Origin: Flavobacterium sp.
GTDB lineage: Bacteria; Bacteroidota; Bacteroidia; Flavobacteriales; Flavobacteriaceae
Length of the DNA: 64,000 nucleotides
Assembly: GCA_023259675.1 (NCBI GenBank)
Contig: JALRGT010000001.1
Coordinates: forward strand, 186,001 to 250,000
Direction: 5' to 3'
Part shown: positions 46,951 through 56,865 of the stretch, piece by piece
Layout of the letters: every line of letters begins with the position of its first letter
Position numbering within the stretch: position 1 is the first letter of the stretch
Program-made: the position numbers and the translations under genes
Notes under the pieces: model-generated
Database searches by the model: none
Told to the model about the DNA's origin: nothing
Seen by the model: the letters and a program-made list of their open reading frames with translations, nothing else

Positions 46951-48480
46951 TTATTCCCACTCGATAGTGGCTGGTGGCTTAGAACTAATATCATAAACCA
47001 CTCTATTTACTCCTTTTACTTTATTAATAATATCATTGGATATTTTCATCAAGAAGTCATATGGTAAATGAACCCAGTCAGCAGTCATCCCGTCAGTTGA
47101 TTCTACGGCACGAAGCGCAACCACTTTTTCATAAGTACGCTCATCACCCATCACACCAACACTATTTACCGGAAGCAAAATAGCTCCAGCTTGCCATACT
47201 TTATCATATAATCCCCAAGATTTCAACCCTTCAATAAAAACAGCATCTACTTCTTGTAAAATTCTAACTTTCTCCGGTGTAATATCTCCCAATACACGAA
47301 TAGACAATCCAGGTCCTGGGAAAGGATGTCTTCCTAACAATTCAGGATCAATCCCTAATGTAGCACCCACTCTACGCACCTCATCTTTGAAAAGCATACG
47401 AAGTGGCTCTACAATTTTCAATTTCATATAATCTGGCAATCCACCCACATTATGATGCGATTTTATGGTTGCAGAAGGTCCTTTTACAGAAACCGACTCA
47501 ATAACATCAGGATAAATGGTTCCTTGCGCCAACCATTTTACATCTTCAATTAAATGAGACTCATCATCGAATACTTCGATAAATACCCTACCAATAATTT
47601 TACGTTTAGTTTCAGGATCACTTACTCCGGCTAATTCAGAAAGAAAACGATCTCCGGCATCAACACCTTTCACATTCAATCCCATTCCTTTGTATTGATC
47701 CAAAACATTTTGGAACTCATTTTTACGAAGCAATCCGTTGTTCACAAAAATACAATACAAGTTTTTACCGATCGCTTGATGTAATAGAACGGCAGCAACA
47801 GTGGAATCTACTCCTCCTGAAAGTCCTAAAACGACCTTATCATCTCCAACTTTTTCTTTTAGTTCTCCTACCATTTCTTCAACGAAAGCATTAGGAGTAA
47901 AATTTTGAGGTACATGAGCAATTTTTACCAAAAAGTTCTCCAACATCTGTTTCCCTTCTGTTGAATGGTACACTTCTGGATGGTATTGAATAGCATATGT
48001 TGTCTCCCCTTCAATTCTGTATGCTGCAAACTCCACATCGTGAGTACTTGCCAACTTCACACCATTGGTTGGTAATTCTTTGATACTATCACTGTGGCTC
48101 ATCCAAACTTGACTGTTAGGAGAAACCCCTTCAAAGAAGACTTCATCTTCCTTGATATATGACAAATTGGCTCTTCCGTATTCTCTTGTATTCGAAGCAG
48201 CAACTTCCCCACCACTAAAATGGGATAAATATTGCGCTCCGTAACATACGGCCAACATGGGTAATTTCCCTCTTATCTGAGATAAATCAGGATGCGGAGC
48301 ATCTTCTCCACGAACAGAAAATGGGCTACCACCAAGGATTACCGCTTTATAACTTGACAAATCACTCGGAAAATGATTATAAGGAAAAATTTCGCAGAAT
48401 ATATTTAATTCGCGAACTCTACGCGCAATCAACTGAGTGTATTGCGATCCGAAATCTAAAATAAGTACGTTATGTTGCAT
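46951..48480 (-). CDS. guaA: GMP synthase (glutamine-hydrolysing)
   Basis: 509 aa. Glutaminase half with Cys in [11 protein letters not shown] (about 79) and His/Glu in YHPEVYHS. The ATP-pyrophosphatase half has the P-loop [12 protein letters not shown] (about 220-231), and the dimerisation domain ends PPATIEWE. Converts XMP to GMP. A -7 box stops only 5 bp before the ATG, predicting a leaderless or nearly leaderless mRNA. Confidence 0.97.
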   Translation of the reverse strand: MQHNVLILDFGSQYTQLIARRVRELNIFCEIFPYNHFPSDLSSYKAVILGGSPFSVRGEDAPHPDLSQIRGKLPMLAVCYGAQYLSHFSGGEVAASNTREYGRANLSYIKEDEVFFEGVSPNSQVWMSHSDSIKELPTNGVKLASTHDVEFAAYRIEGETTYAIQYHPEVYHSTEGKQMLENFLVKIAHVPQNFTPNAFVEEMVGELKEKVGDDKVVLGLSGGVDSTVAAVLLHQAIGKNLYCIFVNNGLLRKNEFQNVLDQYKGMGLNVKGVDAGDRFLSELAGVSDPETKRKIIGRVFIEVFDDESHLIEDVKWLAQGTIYPDVIESVSVKGPSATIKSHHNVGGLPDYMKLKIVEPLRMLFKDEVRRVGATLGIDPELLGRHPFPGPGLSIRVLGDITPEKVRILQEVDAVFIEGLKSWGLYDKVWQAGAILLPVNSVGVMGDERTYEKVVALRAVESTDGMTADWVHLPYDFLMKISNDIINKVKGVNRVVYDISSKPPATIEWE

Positions 48481-48485
48481 GGGCG

Positions 48486-48493
48486 CAAAATTA
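48486..48493 (-). promoter_or_regulatory. -7 box of guaA, predicting a leaderless transcript
   Basis: TAATTTTG on the minus strand ends 5 bp (CGCCC) before the ATG, so transcription should start at or beside the start codon. Confidence 0.55.
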
Positions 48494-48587
48494 CTTTTTA
48501 TATTCGGAATTGAAAAATCGAATTTTAAAAATATTTGTTTTTTTTTTTACTCAAATTCGGCACGATATTAATCATGAAAAATGCTTT

Positions 48588-49283
48588 TTATTCTTTAACA
48601 ATAACAAAAGTTCCTTTGACTCCTTTATCCCAGTTATCCCAATGTTCAGTTCGTACCAATACCCCTTTATCATCATACATTTTAAACTCACAAGTATTCC
48701 CTCCAGATGTTCCTTTGCTAACAGCTTCCATAACAAAAGTGTTTATACCATCATTTAGATTAACAACAAACTGACCATAATTAGCATACAATTCCATTAC
48801 CCCTCCTATCATTTGATTATTGATCGTGGCTTTAATCAAATCACTGTCGATATACATGTAATCTCGATATTTAACGGTAAAGTATTTCGACTTTGTCCTT
48901 ATATCCCCAAAGTTTCTGTCAATTTTAACCAACAGTCGATCATCTTCTTTCAATCCTTCTCTAACCAATGTTTTATTCAAACCTTTCGTCATCTTATCCC
49001 TAACTGCATCACCTGGATTAATAAACTCATTTGTTTTATACATTGAAATAGGCTTCTTATCATCTAGCAAAACCGATTTGTTATTTGAATTTAATGGATT
49101 TGGATTTTTAAAAACATTAGGTTTATCAATGGGAGGAATATCAATATCTTTAGGATCAACTGGCTTTTCTGCCTTAGGTGCTTTATTTATAGGCGCAATG
49201 GGTATAAACTTAGTACTAAATTCGGTTTGTGCATAGCTACTTACTGCAAAACACATCATTACAAATAACAAAAACTGCTTCAT
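48588..49283 (-). CDS. Exported protein, paralogue 1
   Basis: 231 aa from ATG 49283 (MKQFLLFVMMCFAVSSYAQ signal peptide; an upstream in-frame ATG adds no signal feature). A Pro-rich linker (about 30-70: APINKAPKAEKPVDP) leads to a C-terminal beta domain with TVKYRDYMYIDSDLIKATIN and CEFKMYDDKGVLVRTEHWDNW. The same domain is present in the next gene upstream. Function unknown; surface or periplasmic. Confidence 0.75.
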   Translation of the reverse strand: MKQFLLFVMMCFAVSSYAQTEFSTKFIPIAPINKAPKAEKPVDPKDIDIPPIDKPNVFKNPNPLNSNNKSVLLDDKKPISMYKTNEFINPGDAVRDKMTKGLNKTLVREGLKEDDRLLVKIDRNFGDIRTKSKYFTVKYRDYMYIDSDLIKATINNQMIGGVMELYANYGQFVVNLNDGINTFVMEAVSKGTSGGNTCEFKMYDDKGVLVRTEHWDNWDKGVKGTFVIVKE

Positions 49284-49406
49284 ATTATTTTTTTTATTAA
49301 TAATCCTAAGTGTCGACAAATATACCAAGCTTTCATTTTATAAAACAAAACCCGCACTGAACATTAAATAAATTTTAACCAAAAGACCGTTCAAAACTAC
49401 CCGAAA

Positions 49407-49991
49407 TTAGTCTTTCTCTAATATAATAGTCGCTTTGTATCCTTGAGCTATATTCCATTGGTTAGAAGAAATCATTGCTCCTTTATCATCATAAATTTTA
49501 AATTCGGCTGTATTTGGCGCTGCAAATCCTTCATTTATTGCTTCAAAATCAATACGATTTACCCCTTTTTGTAAAGTAATATCAAAACCTTGTGCTTCCC
49601 CATTTAAAAGTACTTCTTGCTTAATAATTACATAATTCAAATACACTCTCACTTTATCGCCATCAACATAAGCCGCATCACGGTATCTAACCTTAGCAGT
49701 TCCCGAACTTACTTTTACCACTCCCAAATCCTGATTTCTTTTGGCCAATTTTTCGGCATTGTAATCTTCTTTTTTAGGAATTACAAAATTGTTCTTCTCT
49801 ATCACTTTCGCTTTATACGGTTTGATTTCATTAAGATTCTTGTCAGTAACTTTAACCTCTTTCTTTTTTACTGGAGCAGCTTTAATTTTTAAATTTCCCC
49901 CAAACTCTTCTTGAGAATAAGCCATCGAAAACATTCCGAATATCAAACACAAAATAAAAACTTGACCTTTAAAACTAAAATATTGATTCAT
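49407..49991 (-). CDS. Exported protein, paralogue 2
   Basis: 194 aa, signal peptide ending near SMAYSQ. After a Lys-rich linker (KAAPVKKKEVKVTDK) comes the domain shared with paralogue 1: AKVRYRDAAYVDGDKVRVYLN, KGVNRIDFEAINEG and AEFKIYDDKGAMISSNQWN. The pair arose by tandem duplication. No recognised family; the beta-rich domain might bind a protein or polysaccharide. Confidence 0.75.
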   Translation of the reverse strand: MNQYFSFKGQVFILCLIFGMFSMAYSQEEFGGNLKIKAAPVKKKEVKVTDKNLNEIKPYKAKVIEKNNFVIPKKEDYNAEKLAKRNQDLGVVKVSSGTAKVRYRDAAYVDGDKVRVYLNYVIIKQEVLLNGEAQGFDITLQKGVNRIDFEAINEGFAAPNTAEFKIYDDKGAMISSNQWNIAQGYKATIILEKD

Positions 49992-50212
49992 CTTATACTT
50001 ATTTAATTAAAAAACGACTTTTCTGAACTTACTTCAAATAACTATAAACTTTTGATTTTATTATAAATTAAGCACCAATCAAAAGCACCATAAACCTATT
50101 AGGGATTATCCAAATCAGTGTTTTTTATTTCACTATTTTTTATAAATTGCAAAAAATATACCAAAGTCAATTTTAATTCATAATCATTTAAAAATCAATT
50201 AAATAAATAAAA

Positions 50213-50602
50213 ATGAAAAGAGAAAACATACTAACTGGATCACCTTGGGAAGATAAAATGGGATATTGTCGTGCCGTTCGAATTGGAAACATTATCGAAG
50301 TTTCCGGTACGGTAGCAATTGTTGATGGTGAAAAAGTAAAAGCAGATGATGCCCACGCTCAAACCTTAAACATTTTAGAAAGAGTAGAAAAAGTATTGGA
50401 AGATTTAAACGTAAGCATGAAAGATGTTATCCGTACTCGAATTTTTACAACTGACATCAGTACTTTTGAAGCCGTAGCAACTGCTCACGCAAAATTCTTC
50501 AAAGACATCAAACCTACGACTGGTTTTTATGGCATCAACCAATTGGTAGCCCCAGAATACTTGGTAGAAATTGAATTTACTGCTGTAGCTTCAGAGAAAT
50601 AA
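50213..50602 (+). CDS. RidA family protein
   Basis: 129 aa, covering a single RidA/YjgF/UK114 domain. Deaminates reactive enamine/imine intermediates made by PLP enzymes. Seen: VRIGNIIEVSGTVAI, the catalytic Arg in VIRTRIFTTDI (about 83) and the C-terminal LVEIEFTAVA. Followed by a long hairpin terminator. Monocistronic, oriented away from the preceding minus-strand block. Confidence 0.92.
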   Translation: MKRENILTGSPWEDKMGYCRAVRIGNIIEVSGTVAIVDGEKVKADDAHAQTLNILERVEKVLEDLNVSMKDVIRTRIFTTDISTFEAVATAHAKFFKDIKPTTGFYGINQLVAPEYLVEIEFTAVASEK

Positions 50603-50629
50603 TCCAAAAAGATTACCCAAAATTATATT

Positions 50630-50690
50630 TCCCGAATACTCGAAATAATTGATTCAAACCAATTTATTTCTAGTATTCGGGACTTTTTTT
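50630..50690 (+). terminator. Long intrinsic terminator
   Basis: TCCCGAATACT (50630-50640) pairs with AGTATTCGGGA (50672-50682). An inner GAAATAA/TTATTTC stem extends it, and seven Ts follow. Confidence 0.88.
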
Positions 50691-50792
50691 GAAGTTTACC
50701 CTAAAAAAACAAAAAACTCATCGTTTTAAACTATTTTTGAAAACTTAAAAATTCTTTAAAAGAAAACGATTTCCAACTAAGTAATTCAAACA

Positions 50793-52049
50793 ATGACTCT
50801 TGATTCTATAAAAAAAACATCATCCATCGTTCTAAAATGGATTTCCGTTTGTATACTAATCGGGTTTTTATCAGGATCTGCATCTGCATTTTTCCTAGAA
50901 TCATTGTATTGGGTTTCTGAATTTAGAGACAACCATAATTGGATCATTTGGCTTTTACCCTTGGGAGGGTTGTTAATTGGGTTAGGATATTACCATTATG
51001 GTAATGATGTGGTAAAAGGCAATAATTTATTGTTGGAAGAATATGAAAACCCACAACAAATCATTCCTTTAAAAATGGCTCCTTTGGTACTTTTTGGAAC
51101 CCTTATCACCCATCTTTTTGGAGGTTCTGCTGGACGAGAAGGTACCGCAGTTCAAATGGGAGGTGCTATTGCAGACCAATTCACAAAAATTTTCAAACTT
51201 GTCAATTCAGAGAGGAAGACTATTATTATATTAGGTATCAGCGCCGGATTCGCCTCTGTGTTCGGGACTCCATTGGCAGGTGCTATTTTTGCCCTGGAAG
51301 TTGTCTATTTTAGTAAAATTAACTTCAAAAGTATTATTCTTTCTTTTATTGTCGCATTTATAGCATCCTATACAGTAGACTTTTGGAAAGTAAAACATAC
51401 CCATTATAATATTCCCTTAGTACCGGAAATCAATTTAAGTATTTTGGTTTGGATAATAATCATCAGTATTTTGTTTGGATTTGCCGCGATGTTGTTTTCC
51501 AGAAGCACCCATTTTTGGGGAAGCTTATTTTCTAAAAACATTAAATATTCTCCCCTGCGTCCTTTTATAGGAGGAATCATTCTAGCGGTTATTTTCAGTC
51601 TTTTTGATACTCAAAAATATATCGGATTAGGTGTTCCAATCATCGTTGATGCCTTTTCTACACCAAGTGCCAATTATGACTTTATACTTAAAATATTATT
51701 TACAGGATTTACATTGGGAGCCGGATTTAAAGGCGGGGAAGTTACCCCTCTTTTCTATATTGGCGCAACCTTAGGAAGTGCTTTGTCGCTGTTTGTTCCA
51801 TTACCAATTGCTTTATTGGCCGGAATGGGATTTGTCGCTGTTTTTTCGGGAGCAACACATACTCCAATTGCCTGTACCATTATGGGAATAGAACTGTTTG
51901 GTATCCAAAGTGGTTTCTATATCGGAATTGCCTGTTTTATCGCCTACTTGGCATCGGGTTCTGTCGGGATATATCATTCCCAAATTGTAAAGGGAACCAA
52001 ATACCATTTGTATCAAAGATTTAAGAGAGATTCACTTGAAGATTTTTAG
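50793..52049 (+). CDS. ClC-family anion transporter with fluoride-type (ClC-F) motif
   Basis: 418 aa, about 10-12 membrane helices. The gating glutamate is present (Glu116 in GGSAGREGTAVQ), which fits an anion/proton antiporter. The anion-selectivity motif GSGIP of chloride ClCs is replaced by KGNNLL (75-80), with Asn77 in the position of the chloride-coordinating Ser. Short length without CBS domains and this Asn recall the fluoride/proton antiporter clade. No fluoride riboswitch was recognised upstream. Chloride transport remains possible. Confidence 0.8.
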   Translation: MTLDSIKKTSSIVLKWISVCILIGFLSGSASAFFLESLYWVSEFRDNHNWIIWLLPLGGLLIGLGYYHYGNDVVKGNNLLLEEYENPQQIIPLKMAPLVLFGTLITHLFGGSAGREGTAVQMGGAIADQFTKIFKLVNSERKTIIILGISAGFASVFGTPLAGAIFALEVVYFSKINFKSIILSFIVAFIASYTVDFWKVKHTHYNIPLVPEINLSILVWIIIISILFGFAAMLFSRSTHFWGSLFSKNIKYSPLRPFIGGIILAVIFSLFDTQKYIGLGVPIIVDAFSTPSANYDFILKILFTGFTLGAGFKGGEVTPLFYIGATLGSALSLFVPLPIALLAGMGFVAVFSGATHTPIACTIMGIELFGIQSGFYIGIACFIAYLASGSVGIYHSQIVKGTKYHLYQRFKRDSLEDF

Positions 52050-52118
52050 TATCGTAAAAACTTGTTAATTATTTAAATGATTTCAACATTACATTAAAAA
52101 AATGTATTTTCGCAAACT

Positions 52119-53129
52119 ATGGAAGAACAAGACATTCAAGCGATACAGTTGCTATTGGCAACACCTAAAAAAATTGCAATTATACCACATAGAGGACCTG
52201 ATGGTGACGCTATGGGATCGACACTAGGTCTCTATCATTTTTTGCTAAAAAACAATCATTACCCAACCGTCATTTCACCCAATGAGTTTCCTCATTTTCT
52301 GGATTGGCTTCCGGGCACGGCTACCGTAAAAATATTTGAAACAGATACCGAAAACTGCATCAAAATATTGGAAGAAGCAGAATTGATTTTTACATTAGAT
52401 TTTAATGCCCTACATCGTGTTGGCGATAAAATGGAAAAAGCTTTAATCGAGTTAAAAGCGCCATTTATCATGATTGATCACCATCAAAAACCACATGATT
52501 ATGCCTCATATATGTATTCTAATACCTCTTTTGGTTCTACCTGTGAAATGCTTTATAATTTCATTTTATTTTTAGACAAAAAAGAAGATCTCGATGCCAC
52601 AATTGGAACCTGTATTTATACTGGGATACTTACTGATTCTGGATCATTCCGATTTCCGGGAACTACCGGAAACACGCATCGTATCGTTGCCGACTTGATT
52701 GATCTCGGAGTTCAAAATACCGTTATACCAAGTTTGCTTTTTGAAAACAGCTCCTACAGCAGATTACAATTATTAGGACGAGCACTGCAAAACATGAAAG
52801 TTCTTGTAGCCCATAAAACATCATACACTTCTTTAACACAGGACGAATTAGACGAATTTGAACACAGAAAAGGAGACACCGAGGGAATTGTAAATTATGG
52901 ATTAACTATAAAAGGTATTGTTTTTACCGCTATTTTTATAGAAAATAAAGACGACAAAATGATCAAAATATCGTTTCGTTCACAAGGAGACTTTGATGTA
53001 AATCAATTTGCAAGAGAATATTTTGAAGGAGGAGGACATCGCAATGCTGCCGGAGGTAAATCGGAGGTTTCGATGGAAGAGACACTACGCAAATTTGACT
53101 ACATTGTAACAAATCTAATCATAGAGTAA
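52119..53129 (+). CDS. nrnA: DHH-family phosphoesterase, NrnA-type
   Basis: 336 aa. NanoRNA/pAp phosphatase family: metal-binding motifs HRGPDGDAMGS (about 24-34), LDFNALHRVG (about 92-101) and DHHQKPHD (about 123-130), and the DHHA1 domain with GGGHRNAAGG (about 305-314). Degrades 2-5-nt RNAs and 3'-phosphoadenosine 5'-phosphate. First gene of the gldI cluster; the next start is 2 bp after its stop. Confidence 0.92.
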   Translation: MEEQDIQAIQLLLATPKKIAIIPHRGPDGDAMGSTLGLYHFLLKNNHYPTVISPNEFPHFLDWLPGTATVKIFETDTENCIKILEEAELIFTLDFNALHRVGDKMEKALIELKAPFIMIDHHQKPHDYASYMYSNTSFGSTCEMLYNFILFLDKKEDLDATIGTCIYTGILTDSGSFRFPGTTGNTHRIVADLIDLGVQNTVIPSLLFENSSYSRLQLLGRALQNMKVLVAHKTSYTSLTQDELDEFEHRKGDTEGIVNYGLTIKGIVFTAIFIENKDDKMIKISFRSQGDFDVNQFAREYFEGGGHRNAAGGKSEVSMEETLRKFDYIVTNLIIE

Positions 53130-53131
53130 TT

Positions 53132-53758
53132 ATGAAATCTACCCCGATAATCTTAATCACATTCTTTTTATCATTACTCGCCACCAGTTGTTTCAAACAG
53201 GAGGAAGCCAGAAGACCCGTTTCTCAAGCTTCTGGAACTTTTATGAAAAAATCCGTCGATCGCAATAAAAAATTAATCGCTAGCGAAGAAGATCAAATAA
53301 AAGCGGTTATGAAAAAGAATCCTACGATTCCATTTATAGCTTCCACTAAAGGATATTGGTATACTTATGAAACTAAAAACGAATTGGATACTTTAACTCC
53401 AAAAAAAGGAGATGTGGTTTTCTATAATTATGAAATAAAAGATCTGAATAATGCTATAATATATTCTGAACTTGAACTTAGACCACAAACTTATCGTGTT
53501 GACAAACAAGATATCATAATGGGACTGAGAGATGGTATAAAATTAATGCACAAAGGAGAAAAAGTAAACTTCTATTTCCCATCCCATATGGCTTATGGCT
53601 ATCATGGAGACAATAAGAAAATTGGAACGAATACACCTATCATATGTACCGTGACTTTGAAAGACTTTATATCCGAGTTTGAATACAAAAAACAATTGGA
53701 AACGAAAATAAAAACTACTGAATCCCTTTTAAATTCAAAAGACACCCTAAATAATTAG
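53132..53758 (+). CDS. gldI: Gliding motility lipoprotein GldI (FKBP-type)
   Basis: 208 aa lipoprotein, lipobox ATSC (Cys20). A helical N-terminal region (about 30-75) precedes an FKBP-like fold (about 93-175) with GDVVFYNYEI, MGLRDGIKLMHKGEKVNFYFPSHMAYG split by loops, and PIICTVTLKDF. GldI is required for gliding and type IX secretion in Flavobacterium and acts in the periplasm, probably folding or stabilising Gld components. Clustered with two further prolyl isomerases. Confidence 0.9.
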   Translation: MKSTPIILITFFLSLLATSCFKQEEARRPVSQASGTFMKKSVDRNKKLIASEEDQIKAVMKKNPTIPFIASTKGYWYTYETKNELDTLTPKKGDVVFYNYEIKDLNNAIIYSELELRPQTYRVDKQDIIMGLRDGIKLMHKGEKVNFYFPSHMAYGYHGDNKKIGTNTPIICTVTLKDFISEFEYKKQLETKIKTTESLLNSKDTLNN

Positions 53759-53768
53759 TAAAATCAAT

Positions 53769-54893
53769 ATGAAAAAAAGAATCTTATTCGCACTGCTTGT
53801 AATTACAAGCTTTTATTCTTGTAAAGAAGAATATGGAAATCTTCCTGATGGTTTATATGCAAAAATAGAGACCAACAAAGGAGATATTATCTTAGCGCTG
53901 GATTACACAAAGGCACCAATTACCGTAGCTAACTTTGTTACTTTAGCCGAAGGGAAAAATCAGTTTGTAACCAACAAAAACATAAAAGGTCGACCTTTTT
54001 TTGACGGTTTAAAATTTCATCGAGTAATTTCTGATTTTATGATTCAAACCGGAGATCCATTAGGAACAGGTTCTGGAGATGCCGGATACAAATTCAAAGA
54101 TGAATTTTCGGATATGTTATTTGACAAAGAAGGTGTTTTGGCTATGGCCAATAATGGTCCAGCCACCAACAGCAGTCAATTTTTTATCACCCATGTTGCC
54201 ACTCCTTGGCTAGACGGTAAACACACTATTTTTGGTCATGTTGTAGAAACTGGTATGGAAGTCGTGAATAAAATTCAACAAAACGACTACATGAACAAAG
54301 TGACCATTATCCGAAAAGGGGAAGCTGCAAAAAAATTCAATGCAGTTAAAACTTTCTTTGATTATTATTCAGTTGAAGCGGAAAAACAAAAGATAAAGTT
54401 GGAAGAAGAAGCTGCTAACGAAAAAGCATACAACGAAAAATACAAAGATGTGATTGCTGACAAGCTAAACTATTTTAGTGCTTTAAAAAGTAAAGCTACC
54501 AAAACCTCAACTGGTCTTAAATATGTAATTACAAAAAAAGCAGGAGGTCAGAAACCTAATAAAGGAACCACTATAAACATTCATTATGCCGGTTTTCTTG
54601 AAGATGGTCTGCTTTTTGATACCAGTATTGAAAATGTTGCACAAACCTTTGGGAAATTTGATCAAGCAAGAGCCGATGCCAAACAATATCTACCAATTCA
54701 ATTTGAAGCTGGAAGAAAAGACGGAATGATCCCGGGATTTATCGAAGGATTAGAAAAATTATCCATTGGTGATAAAGCGGTATTGTTTATTCCATCCCAT
54801 ATTGCTTATGGAGCCGGGGGAGCAGGAAAAGTAATCCCTCCTTATGCCAACATTATTTTTGAAGTAGAACTTTTAGGATCTACACCACAATAG
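53769..54893 (+). CDS. Cyclophilin-FKBP fusion prolyl isomerase, lipoprotein
   Basis: 374 aa, lipobox FYSC (Cys18). Residues about 30-190 are a cyclophilin ([26 protein letters not shown] with the catalytic Arg, MANNGPATNSSQFFIT). A helical linker follows, then an FKBP domain at about 255-372 (TTINIHYAGFLEDGLLFDTS, GMIPGFIEGL, HIAYGAGGAG). Both halves look active. Ten bp after gldI, so it belongs to that operon; probable periplasmic chaperone for gliding or secretion proteins. Confidence 0.92.
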   Translation: MKKRILFALLVITSFYSCKEEYGNLPDGLYAKIETNKGDIILALDYTKAPITVANFVTLAEGKNQFVTNKNIKGRPFFDGLKFHRVISDFMIQTGDPLGTGSGDAGYKFKDEFSDMLFDKEGVLAMANNGPATNSSQFFITHVATPWLDGKHTIFGHVVETGMEVVNKIQQNDYMNKVTIIRKGEAAKKFNAVKTFFDYYSVEAEKQKIKLEEEAANEKAYNEKYKDVIADKLNYFSALKSKATKTSTGLKYVITKKAGGQKPNKGTTINIHYAGFLEDGLLFDTSIENVAQTFGKFDQARADAKQYLPIQFEAGRKDGMIPGFIEGLEKLSIGDKAVLFIPSHIAYGAGGAGKVIPPYANIIFEVELLGSTPQ

Positions 54894-54931
54894 ATTGTAA
54901 GTTATAACAGTATCTCTTTAATTTAAATAAA

Positions 54932-56119
54932 ATGAAATTAAAAATTTTTATAGTTGCCTTCTTCGGAATACTACAGCTCCAAGCTCAGAGTAGTAAAAAA
55001 CCTGTCGCAGCCAAAAAAAGTGTCGCGCCTACCACAAAACCCTCAACCGCTAAACCAAAAGCCATCGAAGGGATTTTTGCTACCATTTCCACAAACAAAG
55101 GTGACATTACCCTTGAATTAGAATATCAAAAGACACCAATAACCGTAGCAAATTTCATTGCACTTGCCGAAGGAAAAAACACCTATGTAAAGGATGAAAA
55201 AAGGAAAGAAAAACCTTTTTATGATGGCCTAAAATTCCATAGAGTAATTTCTGATTTCATGATTCAGGGAGGAGACCCTACTGGTACTGGAGCAGGTAGT
55301 TCCGGTTATGCCTTTAAAGATGAATTTACCGATTTAAAATTTGATACAGGTGGAATTTTGGCTATGGCCAATTCGGGTCCTGCGACAAATGGAAGTCAAT
55401 TTTTCATAACGCACAAAGAAACTCCCTGGTTAAATGGCAAACACACCATTTTTGGACATGTAACTCAAGGAATGGAAATTGTAAACAACATTGTAAAAGA
55501 CGATGTAATCACTAAAATAACCATCACAAGAAAAGGAACACTGGCAAAGAAATTTGATGCTCCAAAAGTATTCTCCACCTATTACGAAAACAAAGACGAA
55601 GAGGCTAAAAAACAAGCCGCTCTTGAAGAAGAGGCCAAGAGAGTAGAAGCTGCAAAATATGCTCCGGCAATTGCTAAAAAAGTGGCTTATTTTGCTGAAG
55701 TTAAAAAAACCGCAACGACGACCCCTTCGGGATTAACCTATAAAATGATACAAAAAGGAACTGGGGTAAATCCAACAGCGGGTTCAACTTTCTTTTTTCA
55801 CTATTCAGGTTATTTCGAAGACGGGAATTTATTTGACAGCAGCAAAGAAGAAACCAGTAAAGAATTTGGAAAATACAATGAAAACAGAGCTGCACAAAAT
55901 GGTTACCAAGCGTTTCCTTTTGAAGCGGGCAAAAAAGACGGCATGATTCCGGGATTTTTAGAAGGTATAAACCTGATGGGTTACGGAGACAAAGCAGTGA
56001 TTTTTATTCCGGCCAACTTAGCGTATGGAGAAAGAGGAGCCGGAGGAGTGATTCCACCAAATGCAACTTTGATATTTGAATTGGAAGTGTTCGAAAAACA
56101 ACCGAATACCCAAAAATAA
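54932..56119 (+). CDS. Cyclophilin-FKBP fusion prolyl isomerase, exported paralogue
   Basis: 395 aa. Same domain order as the preceding gene but with a classical signal peptide ([19 protein letters not shown]) instead of a lipobox and a Lys/Ala/Pro linker (about 20-45). Cyclophilin core with [15 protein letters not shown] and [20 protein letters not shown] core with [15 protein letters not shown] and [16 protein letters not shown] tandem duplicate in which one copy is membrane-anchored and the other free in the periplasm. Confidence 0.92.
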   Translation: MKLKIFIVAFFGILQLQAQSSKKPVAAKKSVAPTTKPSTAKPKAIEGIFATISTNKGDITLELEYQKTPITVANFIALAEGKNTYVKDEKRKEKPFYDGLKFHRVISDFMIQGGDPTGTGAGSSGYAFKDEFTDLKFDTGGILAMANSGPATNGSQFFITHKETPWLNGKHTIFGHVTQGMEIVNNIVKDDVITKITITRKGTLAKKFDAPKVFSTYYENKDEEAKKQAALEEEAKRVEAAKYAPAIAKKVAYFAEVKKTATTTPSGLTYKMIQKGTGVNPTAGSTFFFHYSGYFEDGNLFDSSKEETSKEFGKYNENRAAQNGYQAFPFEAGKKDGMIPGFLEGINLMGYGDKAVIFIPANLAYGERGAGGVIPPNATLIFELEVFEKQPNTQK

Positions 56120-56147
56120 AAATTTAAAATTTCGATTTCACACTATT

Positions 56148-56187
56148 AAAAAAGGCACCAAAACATAAAAGTTTTGGTGCCTTTTTT
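56148..56187. terminator. Bidirectional terminator ending the gldI operon
   Basis: AAAAAAGGCACCAAAAC and GTTTTGGTGCCTTTTTT pair over 17 bp around ATAAAA, between convergent genes. Confidence 0.92.
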
Positions 56188-56212
56188 TAGTGCAATTATT
56201 TTTCTACAAAAA

Positions 56213-56653
56213 TTACTTCTTTCCAAATTTCCAGTCGAATTCGTCTTTATCATTGATAATGGCTCCGATTTCAAATTTCACCACTTCGTCAAACTCGGTT
56301 TGAAGGATAATCCAATTGTCCTCATTAAAATAGTTTTCAAAAGTATCGAATTCCTCTTGAGTGAATTTGGTAATTCCTTTGGCTGCCAACTCTTTTTTAA
56401 CGTCATTAATATTTCTATAGAGTACTTTATTTCCAAAAAGTTGCAATTCAGGACTCGAAGCTACAATATAACCCAATTTAAAATCTTCTTCTTTGTAGAA
56501 TGTCAACCGCATTTTTAATGCATTATAAACCAAAATAACATTGTCGTCTTCGTCTTTGTAATTCCTGTCAGGTTTACCATAAATAGCAGTAACATCTTTT
56601 TGTTTCATTCCAAAAAGGAGTTTGTCAATGCCGTTTTTTAAGTTGATTTTCAT
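56213..56653 (-). CDS. Hypothetical protein
   Basis: 146 aa, soluble, acidic. Starts MKINLKNGIDKLLFGMKQKDVTAIYGKPD, a pattern like short proteins that open with a helix-turn and a GKPD turn. A beta-rich middle (ILVYNALKMRLTFYKEEDF) and a helical end follow. No named family recognised. Some similar proteins are immunity-like, but no toxin is nearby. Single-gene unit. Confidence 0.65.
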   Translation of the reverse strand: MKINLKNGIDKLLFGMKQKDVTAIYGKPDRNYKDEDDNVILVYNALKMRLTFYKEEDFKLGYIVASSPELQLFGNKVLYRNINDVKKELAAKGITKFTQEEFDTFENYFNEDNWIILQTEFDEVVKFEIGAIINDKDEFDWKFGKK

Positions 56654-56865
56654 ATCCGTATATTTTGGCGCAAAGTTCGCAAAGATTTGTCAAACTATAC
56701 CATGATTATTTGAAATTGATTTAAAAAAATTGACAATACGTTTTTTAGAAACAAACAATTACATCCAATACTTTTTTGTAGTTTTATCACCGGAAACACA
56801 CCTCCTTTTTGCTATCTTATCGATATTTAAAAACAGGTTTACAGTAATTACTCAAACCCAAAAAA

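Noticed and set aside
50700..50792. Fluoride riboswitch before the ClC gene
   Set aside because: No GG-GATGG-type core or pseudoknot arms could be found in the 90 bp leader.
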